Shown: positions 11,204 to 22,300 of the stretch, one piece after another
Numbering within the stretch: position 1 is the first letter of the stretch
Layout: every line of letters begins with the position of its first letter
Source of the DNA: Siphonodentalium dalli
Lineage: Eukaryota > Mollusca > Scaphopoda > Gadilida > Siphonodentaliidae
Direction: 5' to 3'
Assembly (NCBI GenBank): GCA_032622095.1
Contig: CP136061.1
Span: 173,169,107-173,233,106 of the forward strand
Length of the DNA stretch: 64,000 nt
Translations under genes and position numbers: made by a program
The notes under the pieces: generated by a model
What the model was told of the DNA's origin: nothing
Seen by the model: only the letters and a program-made list of their open reading frames with translations
Database searches by the model: none

Positions 11204-13260
11204 TCTATCTATACTATATATTTTGAGACTTCGTATATATGTATGTATGTACTTCATAGAATCCAAAACGCGTGTACAGATTGAGCTCAAACTTCCTATG
11301 TAAGTGTCAAATCCCACCGACACGACCGTGGTCGCAGTTTAGAGAAGCTCAGAGCACCCGTTCTCCAATCTCAAATCACCGCAAAGGCACGGCGTGGGTT
11401 AATCAAGTGATTATTTAATGAGCGTTTGTTTTTGACGCATCTCTATAAAGAGCGTCTGTTTGCCATTCAACGTTATTTGCATCTGCAGAGAGATATACGG
11501 AACATACATTAATTTAAAAAACATTTGTTTCTGACCAACCCTGCGAGGCACGGATGGCGCGCTTTGTTTTTACAGTATATAGTTATATACCGAAATCATC
11601 CCAGATAATCACGAATATAGCATCAGATTTCTCCCCAGATATACCGTTATAAAGCTACTGGAATCTGCCAATCTACGGGAAATTCCAGGGAATGCCGATT
11701 GAGCTCAAACTTGCTACCCACGGGAAGTGTCATATATATGAGTGTGTCCTTTATAGACTCGAACCGATTGAGCTCAAACTTGCTAAATAAGAAAATAGCC
11801 CCCCCAAGCCGTAAATATCAACAACAACGATATTGCTACCTACGGGGAGCAACGTTATTAGCATCTGCAGAATTATGCAGAGAGAAAGTGCTTTCCTATT
11901 TTTAGAATGCAACACATGTTTACGTCGCGTTAGTGATTGAGGTTCACAACGGGGTTAATTGACTGTCCGCTCTTTGCGACGATGAGGTTCACGGCGGGGA
12001 CTATTGACCAACACTCACAATTTCGTCTTTTGCATCAGATACCAACACCTCGACCGATCGGGACGAAACTTGGTACGTGAGTGTAGTTTGACCAGGTGGT
12101 CGTCGCTGTCGTATTGGCGAGCCCGTCAACAGGAATTGTTTATGTTGAACACTGACCTCTCTTTTAAACCAATAACAATTATAATGATATCAGACCATCT
12201 GAAGATATAACTCTGCAGCACAGATGTCCAAGTCTACTGTTAATATCATGTGATGTTTATTGTTGAATCTTTATTTTAAATTAGATGCCATAGCCTTATG
12301 TATCAGATTATTTGCACATTGGCATAAGAGACATCAGAAAATAATATAGCCTTATCAATAGCTAAGTAGTCCAAAGGCAATTGGTGAATTGGATTTAATG
12401 TTGCTCCAAACAGATTTACCAGTACATAACACAAGATTTGGACTTATTTAAGAAATTAAAGGGACACATTGGAAATCTTTTTATCATAATCATCAATATC
12501 TAAATGAAAACAAATGACAATGTCAATGACATTTTTTTTATTATTATTATAAAAGTTAAAAATAAATTTAAAAAAAAATCAATTTTTTTTCTCAATTTTT
12601 TTCGAAAAAGGGTCATAACTCCTTTAAAATTAATCGGATCAAACCCATATTCGAACTCGATCTGTATTTTGCGCTGTGAAACTCACATACCAAATTTTTG
12701 AGTTATGGCAGAATGCGTGAATTCTAAGTTGAAAAAGGGCCATAACTCTGTAACAAAATCTCGGATCAAACCCAAAACTCAATCTGTATTTTGGGCTGAG
12801 CCTTATGTATCAGATTATTTGGTATATACAAAATTTGGTTTCGATCGGATAGAAAATGTTTGAGTTATCGCATTACTCGTAAAGTGTCTACTGACGGACA
12901 GACAATCCGGGCAACGACACTATGTTTACCATACTATGGTATGGGTAAACATAAAAATGAATGTGTAATCAGCATGTCTGTCTGTCCGTCCGTCCGAGAT
13001 GGTTTCTGATTGATAACTTCAGTATTAGTTAACTTATTCGATTGTCCATTTTCATCGGGTCAGTTTGAAATTTGATACATAGGGATACTTTTGTCTGGGG
13101 AGTGTTTTGGACGGGTCAAATCGTGACCACGACCTGACCTTCAAAATGGTCAATTCAAGGTCAAATCGGGTCCAATTTCGCATGCGACCGTGTCCTTGCT
13201 CATATACGCTCATAACAAAGCCATGGGACGAATCCCGCCAGTGGCGGGATAATCTGCTAG
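11204..13260 (+). mobile_element. Helitron B (non-autonomous, 2.06 kb)
   Basis: It begins TCTATCTATACTATATATTT directly after the CTAG of Helitron A, with no host base between. It ends CTAG at 13257-13260, followed by T. A clean 7-bp stem CCCGCCA-G-TGGCGGG (13234-13248) sits 8 nt before CTAG, the expected Helitron 3' hairpin. The first 370 bp match the start of Helitron A. No Rep/helicase ORF is present. A family S repeat (about 12131-12920) lies inside. Confidence 0.8.
12131..12920 (+). repeat. Family S repeat, copy 1
   Basis: Matches 14078-14828 over most of its length: AGGAATTGTTTATGTT start, CATCAGAAAATAATATAGCC and CAATAGCTAAGTAGTCC in the middle, then an AT-rich stretch, a GGCCATAAC block and an AAGTGTCTAC-GACGGAC end. 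The CGGATCAAACCCA segment occurs twice within this copy (near 12635 and 12760), so part of it is tandemly repeated. No protein is encoded. Confidence 0.75.
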
Positions 13261-13707
13261 TGGTATATAATCAGTGATCATACTCATGTTGTCGCAACAA
13301 CGTTAAACACAGAAACTATTGCCATTGTGTTTCCTTTACAATTTTAAATGAAAGATACGATCGCTGCTGAAAACACATCAATTTTGACCAATTACAATCG
13401 TTTATTTGCACAATGCAATTACCGGAGTACTCCATGCAAACACATCGAGTACACACAATAAGAATTACACCACAAAATGTTTTTCACATTTGAGACCGTA
13501 TCTGGGTATTTCACCGACTATTCAGTCGATAGTTTGCCCCCAAACATTCAGTCGTATTACAAAAGAAATAAATACACAGTGTATCGGTGTGTATGGTCAA
13601 GTTTTACCACAAAGAAACCGATTGTAGGTCTCTGCTTCATGTCATTCTACAATAAGTTTCCTTGTGGTACAACTTGACCACAATTTTTTTTTTTAAATAA
13701 ATCTTAC
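13261..13707. other. Intron sequence, nothing recognised
   Basis: Sequence between the Helitron B end and the splice donor of the exon at 13708-13830 (minus strand). Overlapping short ORFs at 13406-13677 have no protein-like features. A run of T at 13685-13694 follows the donor on the plus strand. Confidence 0.5.
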
Positions 13708-13830
13708 ATTTCTAGCACAGAACTGTTCAAAGGTTTCCATCAGATCACTGTCTTCCTGTGGTGTGTTATACTTGATCCCAACATTGATGATGTGGATTGG
13801 ATCATCAACATCTGAACAACTCTGATAACT
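13708..13830 (-). CDS. Acetyl-CoA carboxylase, central-domain exon (41 codons)
   Basis: Acetyl-CoA carboxylase is the biotin enzyme that makes malonyl-CoA for fatty-acid synthesis. Read on the minus strand, a T-rich tract ending TTTTTTATTGTAG precedes an open exon that ends at AAT followed by the donor GTAAGAT. Both junctions are in phase 0. The 41 residues include DDPIHIINVGIKY, then an acidic EDSDLMETF segment and FEQFCARN. In animal ACC the central region has the pattern E/D-E-PIHI-LNV-x-I followed by an acidic stretch and a Phe-rich helix, which fits in order and spacing. The preceding exon appears to be 53501-53600. The exon is too short for catalytic residues; the assignment rests on this motif and on the phase match. 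ACACA and ACACB cannot be told apart; invertebrates usually have one gene. No other exon of the gene was found downstream in 1-13707. Confidence 0.82.
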
Positions 13831-14077
13831 CTACAATAAAAAATAATTAATCAAAACCAAAACCAAATATTATGATATTTGATATGACAAACCGAGAGGA
13901 CGATCACGATCGGCAGATGTTAACCCATCACTTGGCGATAGTAAATTACTATGATCGGAATCATAAAAGAGAGTTTTGATGTTAATGTATCAAATTCTAC
14001 CAACAACAGCCATCAAGATAAGACACTCACTGCTGACCCATTAATATCAATTATATAGCAGAGCTTTCAACAAATCA

Positions 14078-14828
14078 CAGGAATTGTTTATGTTAAAGGC
14101 TGGCATCTCTATTAAACCAATAACATTTATAATGACCTCAGACCATCTGTAGAGTGATATACTCAGCTGTGCAGTGCAGCACAGATGTTCTAGTCTACTA
14201 TTAATATCATGTGATGTGTATTGTTGAAACTTTTTTAAAATTAGCTACCATAGCTTTCTTTATCTGCACATTGGCATAAGAGACATCAGAAAATAATATA
14301 GCCTTATCAATAGCTAAGTAGTCCAAAGGCATGGGATGGAATTGTTGAATTGGGTTTATTAAATGTCGTTCCAAACAAATTTACCAGTACATATCACAAT
14401 ATTTTGGACCGATTTAAACCAAATTTGGTGTGGTGACTCGGGGTACCCTTGGCAGAGTTATAATGTTGTTAGTTTTTCAAATTTTGTTAACTTTAAAAAA
14501 AAAATTGTAATTATTTAAAAAAAATATATTTTACTATATATATATTTCTTTTATTTATTATTATTTTATTTTGTTTAATTTGAGCTAGGAATTTAATCTA
14601 AATTTTTATTTTATTTTTAAAGAGAGAATATTTTTTCGAAAAAGGGCCATAATTCGGTTAAAAATAGTCGGATTAAACCCATATTCTAACTTGATCTGTC
14701 TTGTGTCCTGAGAAATGCATATACAAAATTTGGTTCCGATCAGTTAGAATATATTTCAGTTATCGCACCATGCATAAAGTGTCTACGGACGGATGGACAT
14801 ATGGATGGACGGACTAACGACGAGTGGT
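14078..14828 (+). repeat. Family S repeat, copy 2
   Basis: A second copy of the family seen at 12131-12920, in the same orientation, 250 bp away from the exon. It ends with GTCTACGGACGGATGGACA and a short GATGGACGG microsatellite, the same kind of tail as the Q and P families. No coding content. Confidence 0.75.
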
Positions 14829-15519
14829 ATAAATTTTTAATTGTTTTTTTTCTACTTTTTTTTTCAAAATTATTTGTTATGTTTTTACCAACATGTCCAT
14901 CATTGAGCAATTAATTGCAAAATACATGAACTCTTAACATATCTCTGTGAAATGTGTGAAGACTGACTATCATGTATACATATAGTGACATAGAGTAGAC
15001 GACTACATTGAAGAAAATGACTAGCTGATCATCATAGTCTGGTGTACTAATTGTAACTCCAGAACTATTGCAAGGCACTGGAGGATCACATGTTATAACG
15101 GAGCGGTTTCAATTTTTAGACAAGGGAAGCTATCATAATCCATGCTTACAATGTGCACACACAAAAATAAAAAATAAAAATAAAGTCCACCCTCCCTCAT
15201 TGGTTCAGAAAAAAATTATATATGTATATATACATGTATATATATTTTTTTGGGCCTAAAATCCAACAAGAACTGGACTGTCCCCATTTGGCAGACCTCG
15301 TACAGTGTTGGCATACCTGGATAGGTAACACTAGGGCTGATAATCTGGAACTAGCCCTTATGAAGTTATTGTGAAGAATTATTCCCAATTTCATCAACAT
15401 CTTGTAAACAAGAGATGGACTGTCATCCGGTGCAAACTCCCTTGTGGCATACCGCTTAGTGGGTACACCTGTAACCTACGACTGATATACTTAGCCGGAC
15501 CTAAAAATCAGCATTTTCA
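14829..15519. other. Intron sequence, nothing recognised
   Basis: AT-rich intronic DNA with a short TATATG run near 15216-15248. Short overlapping ORFs at 15068-15400 lack motifs. Confidence 0.4.
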
Positions 15520-16710
15520 GATAAACAAAGAATAATAACTCTATGCAAAACAATTGAACACCTCATTGAATGTCCTCATAGCAGTGAACATCCATACCAA
15601 ATTTCATTGAGATCCAAGTAATACTGTTCAAGTTATGGCCTGAACAGATATCGGACGAACCAAAAATCCAACATTTCTAGATAAACAAAGATGAATAACT
15701 CTAGAATGGAAAACCCAAACAAAATGATTGTCCTCATAGTAATTAAACATCCATACCATATTAAATTGATCACCGAGCACGACAGTTCAAGTTATGACAA
15801 GAACAGACATCAGACAAATGTACAGACATATGGACACAGGTGGCTAGACATGTGCAAAACAGTATATCCCCCCTTTAAAAAAAAAAGGAGGTATACTAAA
15901 CCATGGCTGCAAGAACAAATAAAAAAGATAATTGAATGTGTCAAGGACACTGTAGCTCAATTTGGAGAGGAATGCAGAGAATTGAAATGTTTCAGTAATA
16001 CTAGAGGTCAACACAAAGAGCCTTATGAAGTTTGGGATCAATCAAATGCAAAATGTTGTGTGTGCCAAAGGATTTAGTCATGCAAAGAGTAAATTTCAAG
16101 ATGGAAACGGCAGCCATGCTTTTAATCGACAATTGATCAAATATGATAATTCCCATCTAGAAGTAATCTTAAACATGCCTGTAAATTTTCAAAATATTTC
16201 TCCAATGAATGTGGGCTGCAGTGTGAGCTGATAGATTCAAACTTGAAATCAAAGATGGCTACGGGCAGCCCTGTTCTTTAACGAATATCGAAAAAAAAAT
16301 CATGGCTCCAATCTAGAGTTCATCTCGTAGATCCATATGAAATTTGGTGACAATCGGATAAGGGAAGAGTGTATCCAAGGAAATTTTTGACGGACACACA
16401 AATGGTCACAAACACACGAACAGACGCCAGCCCATGGTAATTGCTCAAACTTGACTTTGTCAAGTTGAGCTAAAAAAAATAATTCTAGAATGGAAAATGC
16501 TAACAACATCATTTGAAACTGTTTCGAAAGTGCTCATGATGGTGAATATCCATATCAAATTTAATTGAAATTCAATAATTCATGGCTGAGATATTTATGA
16601 GGATGAACAACATTTCCAGATAGACAAGAATATCTCTAGAACAGAAAATATGAACAACTCCATTTGAAGCGCATTTGAAACCCTATTATTAATAGAAGAT
16701 TACAGTCCCA
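15520..16710. repeat. Family R tandem repeat, split by a P element
   Basis: Units of about 160 bp carry GATAAACAAAGA-GAATAACTCTA, then CATCCATACCAAATTTCATT and TTCAAGTTATG. They occur at 15520 and 15682, resume after 16478, and are split by a P-family element at about 15931-16478. The block ending GTGCAAAACAGTATA (15855) is found in reverse orientation at 36787-36970 and 40628-40810. A related block lies at 58330-58640. Confidence 0.65.
15931..16478 (+). mobile_element. P-family element, short copy
   Basis: Starts GACACTGTAGCTCAATTTGG and ends CAAGTTGAGCTAAAAAA, so TAGCTCAA-TT and AA-TTGAGCTA are inverted at the two ends. Contains one satellite-like monomer (GCCAAAGGATTTAGTCATGC, then an AAGATGG block). 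The end folds as a hairpin, GCTCAAACTTGAC / GTCAAGTTGAGC. Far shorter than the copies at 25.8-40.6 and 53.6-55.5 kb because its satellite core is almost absent. Confidence 0.7.
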
Positions 16711-17379
16711 AATAAATGATTCCCAGACCCAATTTATATAATAGGATAGGCCTACACAATCATTTCCTACGTTTTGATGTCACACGGTGGCCGCAAATCC
16801 GTGGGTTTACAGCAATGATACTGTATCACTGGTTTACAGTAAATGTTACAGTACAGGTTGAAGTCCCCCAAAATCTCGTGCAATAATTGCTACACCGTCG
16901 CATTAATACTGCAGAGTGGTACCGTAAACAATGCAAATTTTGATTTCGAAAATCATTTTTGTGTGTGATTATGTAACTTGTCTTCATTTTGGGTAAACCG
17001 TCACCATTTAATTGTGCGAACTATTATGTATTAAAGAATACAGCCGAGGACGACAATAAATTACTCCACAACCCCGATTTATAGTATACTTTCCGTATGC
17101 CACGTAGAGTTAATTTCTACAGTTTCAATCTCTTTCTAGAGCAGACACATATTTTAACGTGGACACATATTTTAATGTTTACGGCATCGTTGCATTCTTG
17201 TTTTAGTCTATGGCATTCTGAAAGTACCGTAAACCCGGTGGTGGTTTTGTTGTAAACAATGCTTCCATTTTCGCAATTTAAATGGGAACTGTTAAATATT
17301 TATCATTTCAATGTTATATGGCTAGTTTGGTGTGAATAAGGTTCAAATATAACATCCAATAAAAAATTAGATATAATTT
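16711..17379. other. Intron sequence, nothing recognised
   Basis: Contains short repeated GTTTACAGTA motifs (around 16805-16850) but no recognised element or exon. Confidence 0.4.
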
Positions 17380-17514
17380 TATCGATAAACGTGTTTTTAG
17401 CGACTTTTAAAACTCGATTATTATTTCTTAACTGATTTTGCTCGAGTCACGTGACCGCAAAACCCGTGACGTCAACTTGGGACTTACCCCCTGCAGACGA
17501 ACTGTTTACGAAAA
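17380..17514 (+). promoter_or_regulatory. Candidate promoter with E-box and CRE
   Basis: CACGTG (17448-17453) and a perfect CRE palindrome TGACGTCA (17467-17474) lie just upstream of the ATG at 17515. A diverged inverted copy of this block, including the CRE at 51204-51211, is at about 51190-51330. Sharing between two distant sites suggests an element promoter rather than a host one. Functional status is inferred from motifs only. Confidence 0.35.
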
Positions 17515-17715
17515 ATGGCTTCTGCACACAGCATTTCCGCGTTTGAAAGTGACTCTGATCACGAAAATGACAAAGAGTTACGTGTTGCGGAGGATACTGC
17601 ATCTATGGCAGATACTGAAGATGCCTTTGATGGCTTGCGTTTGAATATTGGCCCATATTTACACGAACCAGCTGACGAAGATAGTCCCATTAGTCGCAAG
17701 GACAGCGAGACTTAA
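17515..17715 (+). CDS. Small acidic ORF, possibly a truncated N-terminus
   Basis: A 66-residue ORF. It is Ser/Asp/Glu-rich at the start (FESDSDHENDKE) and then has GLRLNIGPYLHEPADED. Acidic N-termini carrying a PY-x-FEP-like motif occur in some invertebrate proteins with a P2X7-C-terminal-like domain, so this could be the front of such a protein cut off by a stop. That link is weak and from memory of the motif only. The ATG follows a CRE-containing block that recurs inverted near 51.2 kb, where no matching ORF survives. It lies antisense inside the long intron. It could equally be a chance ORF. Confidence 0.3.
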   Translation: MASAHSISAFESDSDHENDKELRVAEDTASMADTEDAFDGLRLNIGPYLHEPADEDSPISRKDSET

Positions 17716-18529
17716 AATTTAAATTCACCAAGTCACAGTGTCAACAATCATTGAATCGATTAAATTATCAATGTCATTAATTTTTGACGACGATTGTCAT
17801 GATAATTGATTGTTATTCTACAAATGAATAATCTACATCTAACTCTAAAAAACAAATTCCAAGAAGACAAGGAAAATAAAGCAACCAAATTTGAGGACTG
17901 CATCACTTATTTATATAATATTCACTACCACCACTGTACCACTACCAGTACCAGTACTGCAGTAGGCTTGTCCAAAATTGACTATATCTATAGTATCCCG
18001 TAGATTTTCGACTACCAGTAGGCCTATCCACTAATTCACTGTCAGTGTGAGTGTTAGTACTGTTACAGTCCCCAGTGTGGCATGGAGTGTCTGTCAAAAT
18101 CTGGTGGAGAACTTAGGACTCAATAGGAGGTGTGTAACAAGTGCTAACAGCACCATCAGAGAATCGTTCGATCTACTGCGTACTAGCACTGTACATTAGT
18201 CATTACGATGACTTCTTAAAAACAACCATTGAGTGGAACCGCCTTGAACAGTCAGTTGTTGATTCTGGAGATCGGTAACACTGAATATCTGAAGGATTTA
18301 TAATTATATTAAATATGGATTCTAAGTTCTAGACGCTTCGTACCAGTGTCGTTGGATTATCAATGGATAGGATTCTGAACATTGCCGGAGTAGAAATTGA
18401 GTACACCTGAAGTCGAACAGAACAGATGTCATATCAACTTTCACGTTGCATTATATTATTGTGACCATATAAATGATAAAAATTGATATACAACTATAGT
18501 GACTTCTTCATTATTTCACTATCCGATAC
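17716..18529. other. Intron sequence, nothing recognised
   Basis: A 65-codon open frame at 17806-18003 has a repetitive ACTACCAGTACC stretch and no motif. No splice-bounded exon was recognised. Confidence 0.4.
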
Positions 18530-18780
18530 CATGGTCGTTTCATACCATATTTTTTTTTTTTTTTTTTTTATTTCGTACTTTGCAGAAAATCATTTATTTG
18601 TTTCCCTATGGTGTGACATACATGTACATGTATAGTGATATGGTATCATTGGTATGAAAAGACGAATTGATTTCCAACATGGTGCGAAACGACCAAACAA
18701 TAAGGTACGAAACTACAAAAAATATGGTGCGAAACTACAAAAAATATGGTACGAAACGACTTAAGACGATCCAAAATGTC
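18530..18780. repeat. Short-motif repeat with GGTACGAAAC units
   Basis: TCGTTTCATACCAT at 18536 and several GGTACGAAAC / GGTGCGAAAC copies at 18680-18760 are in opposite orientation, around a T run (18551-18569). The same motif pair occurs at 49455-49560 and 50080-50125. This resembles the ends of an element whose subterminal regions are arrays of a short motif. Confidence 0.5.
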
Positions 18781-19213
18781 GTGTACCCATTTATATCTCC
18801 TCTGCAAGGGGAACAACCAGACACTGACCCTTTAGACTATCAGCATCTAACATCATCGGACTCCACCAAAGTGCCTACTCTTGTGTGCCAAATATTTGTA
18901 CCTGTATGTTTATTAATTTTATGAGAAAAATCCACCCTGCACGATGCTTAAGCCTTATTACCATACATGTAGATCTGCACATTTAAACAAAATTATGGCT
19001 CTGTTCTAAATTTAAATAACAAATGCTATACAACTACCAGTAGTTTAATTACAAATACTAGTACAAGAGACTGGATTTTTCATTTGAGATGTTGCGCACA
19101 CGGGGCATGTACGTAGACAACGATGGTTACATTTCCCCATGCATATATCAATTTTAAGCATGTCAATTGCGAAAACTTGCTTTATAATCAAGTCTAGACA
19201 CAAAAATAATTGT
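18781..19213. other. Intron sequence, nothing recognised
   Basis: An open frame running through 18781-18924 gives a protein-like peptide (FISPLQGEQPDTDPLDY), but it has no clear splice context and I could not identify it. Confidence 0.35.
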
Positions 19214-19217
19214 TTAA

Positions 19218-19304
19218 CGGTACTCAATCCGATCAGATGCTCCTAAATTACTATTTCTTTGACTTCGGGGGTAAAAAATATTGATTCGAGTCGAGGAACC
19301 TACT
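19218..19304 (+). mobile_element. TTAA-type MITE, left part (interrupted)
   Basis: TTAA (19214-19217) followed by CGGTACTCAATCCGATCAGA, then TTGATTCGAGTCGAGGAAC. Complete relatives at 47033-47512 and 49592-49866 have the same order. The element is broken at 19304 by the palindrome. Its continuation, TCATCAACACTCTGAG then GATATCAATTTTTGAAG, is at 25372 onwards. Confidence 0.7.
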
Positions 19305-22300
19305 TAGTTAGGGAGCCCGCATATGTTCCATTTACACTTTTGCGTACAAAAGGTTTGACCCCCTAAAGTTGGTACCAATAATGGAACATTCTGAAAAACC
19401 GATTTCTTAAGTTGCGCATTCCTGGGGTTTAGGGGCTGCTGAACCCCAAAAAGTGCCAAAAATCACTTCTATTTACACTTCCGCGTATATCGATGAATTT
19501 TGGTTTGATGATACTCCTAAGTGTACTGATTAAGAAAACACAACTTAAGAAAGGGATTTTCCTGGGGTTTTCAGATAAGAAAGGGGGTCCCATGCTGAAC
19601 CCCAAAACGTGATTTTTCCCTTTTTTTTACACTTTCGCGTACATCCATAATTTTTGGTCTCAAAGTACTTAGATATATACTAATTATAAAAACACAACTT
19701 AAGAAGCTTTTCCTGGGGTTTTAAGATAAGAAGGGGGTCATCGGGTCACCCCTCAAAACGTAAAAAATCACTTTTATTTACATGATTGCATTCGTCCAAC
19801 GTGTGTGTATGTGCGTACACCCCTGGAACGTTGCACTATTACAACCAATACATCCCTAAATCGATACGATCAACTTAAGAAATATATATTCATGTCGTTT
19901 TCTGATAAGAACGAGACTTGTTACCACCCCCCCCAAACCACAACACGATCCATTTTCTAGAACTGTAAGTGAGCCAGTTTTATGAAAATTATAGCGCGAA
20001 AATCTATTAAAATGTATACAAATGTATATATTTTCGTGAAGCTAAGACATAATGACACTTTTTTGGGCCAAAATTGAAACTCACCATCCAAGATGGCCGC
20101 CAAAATGGCCGCCGGAAGTTGAAAATATGACATTTTTTCACAAATATCTTCTAGATCAATTCATGCTGTTTGGAACTGGTTGAGTAATGCAACTTTATTT
20201 TGTGTTTTTTATATTAACTGATCATTGGAGCAATTAAATATGCATTTATTGGGGTCCTAACCCCTTCCAATCCCTAAAAAATTCGATTTTACAGAATGCA
20301 GTACAAACTTTTACAAAAAAATCACAATTGGGATTCTAGTCATATTTCAACAAGAAATGAAAAGAACATTGTAATGTAAGTGAGGCATATCATTACCTAT
20401 GAATATTCCAAATCTCTGGAACCATAAATCTTACCTTGGCTCAAAATGGCTGCGAAAATGGCCGCTAAAATATGGAAAATGGTAAATATTGCCCCAGGGT
20501 GTCCTGCAATCGCTTACAAGTTGTGGTTGATGTACACAATTGGCTAATCTCTTTTCTATACATTGCATACTAACATGTCTGATGCACCATGGATCATTTT
20601 TACTATTGTCACCACTGACATTTACCAGAAATATTGGACACAAATATCGGCAAGAATTCACTTTTCAGGGTTCGACCATTTGTTCAAGTAAAATGTAACT
20701 ATCTTTGGATTGAAAGGTGTTTATTGTTTTGGTCTATCTTAAATGTGTCACACTACGGTGTTTATAGACTAAATTGCTCAAGATGGCTTCCAAAATGGCA
20801 ACCAAATTTGTAAAAAGTTAAAAGTTAACATATCCCGAATATTATTCTCTGCGTTATCCGAAAAAAGTGGCAAATTGTGACTCACTTGGTTATTGTACGT
20901 GTTAGTTACAATGTAATTAACTGTCAACTACGTTCTATTATGTTTGTCCCAGTTCCGTATGGGGCATGACCAATTCATTTTAAAGTTGCAGTATGGAATT
21001 TTGCGGAGAACCATATCATTGAAAGGAAATGGGCAGAACTTTGAGACTGAACTGAGATGAACCATGATATGTGGGTATTCTGGCCCATTATGATAACAAT
21101 TTATCAACTGGATACAGGGTGGAAGCCAAGATGGTAGCCAGGGAGTTATGATCATAGATGAGGATAATAGGTATACAGGGAGTTATTCTATGGTCATGAA
21201 TGATGTGTTGGTATATAGGGAGTTCCCTGTTGGTAACGGTGGGACGTATATTTATATATGTTTTGGATGTGTTATCATTGGTGGTGTATGGAGAGTAGGT
21301 TTAGTATCATGGATGGTGTGTATGAGTATGGCAAGTATGGAACTTATGAGTGGTCGTATGTGCGGATATTGGTATATCTGGAAGGGCTCACCATTGGTGA
21401 TGTGCATATGTATACCTGGATTGACTCCATGGTCATGGGTTTGGCGAATAGGTATACATGTAGTGGCTGTATGGTCCACGTTGATGTGAATATGTATACA
21501 ATGAGTGACTGTATGATCGTGAATGTAGTGAATATGTATACATAGAGTGACTATATGGTCGGGTGTAGGTGTATACCTGGTGTTCATGACTCGTGGCTGT
21601 ATCGTCATTTGTGGTATGTACGGGTATAACCAAGTATGGCTGTATGATCAGGTGTACTAGTACATGTACGTGTATAAAGTGGGTGACTATGTTGTCATTT
21701 GTGTGGTGTTTATGTACATATGGAGTGACTGTGGTAATGGGTGGGTTGTACATGTGTACCTTGTATCGCTTTCCACAATAACTCAAGGATATGTTAATCA
21801 ACAGAGAGGTCATGTCATACCGTGGAAAGCGATAGCCAACCATTATCACACAGTCATTACATATATACATAAACACCACAGACATAACAATATAGTTACT
21901 CACTGTATACATGTACACCTGGCCCATGACCACTGATTACCATACAGCCACGCGTCACAATGCAGGCACACTGGGTATACTCCTAAACATGACCCATAAC
22001 CATATAGTCACTCCATGTATACCCATTCATCTCACCATTGGCCATAAGGTCATCCCCTGTATACCTATTCTCCAAACGCATGGTCAAATGGACAATCAAT
22101 ATATACATCAACACCACAACAATGACCATAAAGTCATTCCGGTATACATATGCACATCACCAATGGCCATATAGCCACTCGCTTCATACGCATACCCTCA
22201 CACATGTTACCTGGTATATTCCTTCACCTGACCTATGGCCATATAGTCACCCCGTGTGTACCTATTCAAAACATTCATACACGATCGTGGTCAATCCTTG

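Noticed and set aside
18667-18924. A plus-strand ORF with protein-like text FISPLQGEQPDTDPLDY
   Set aside because: The first half lies in the GGTACGAAAC repeat and there is no clear acceptor or donor. I could not match it to a family.
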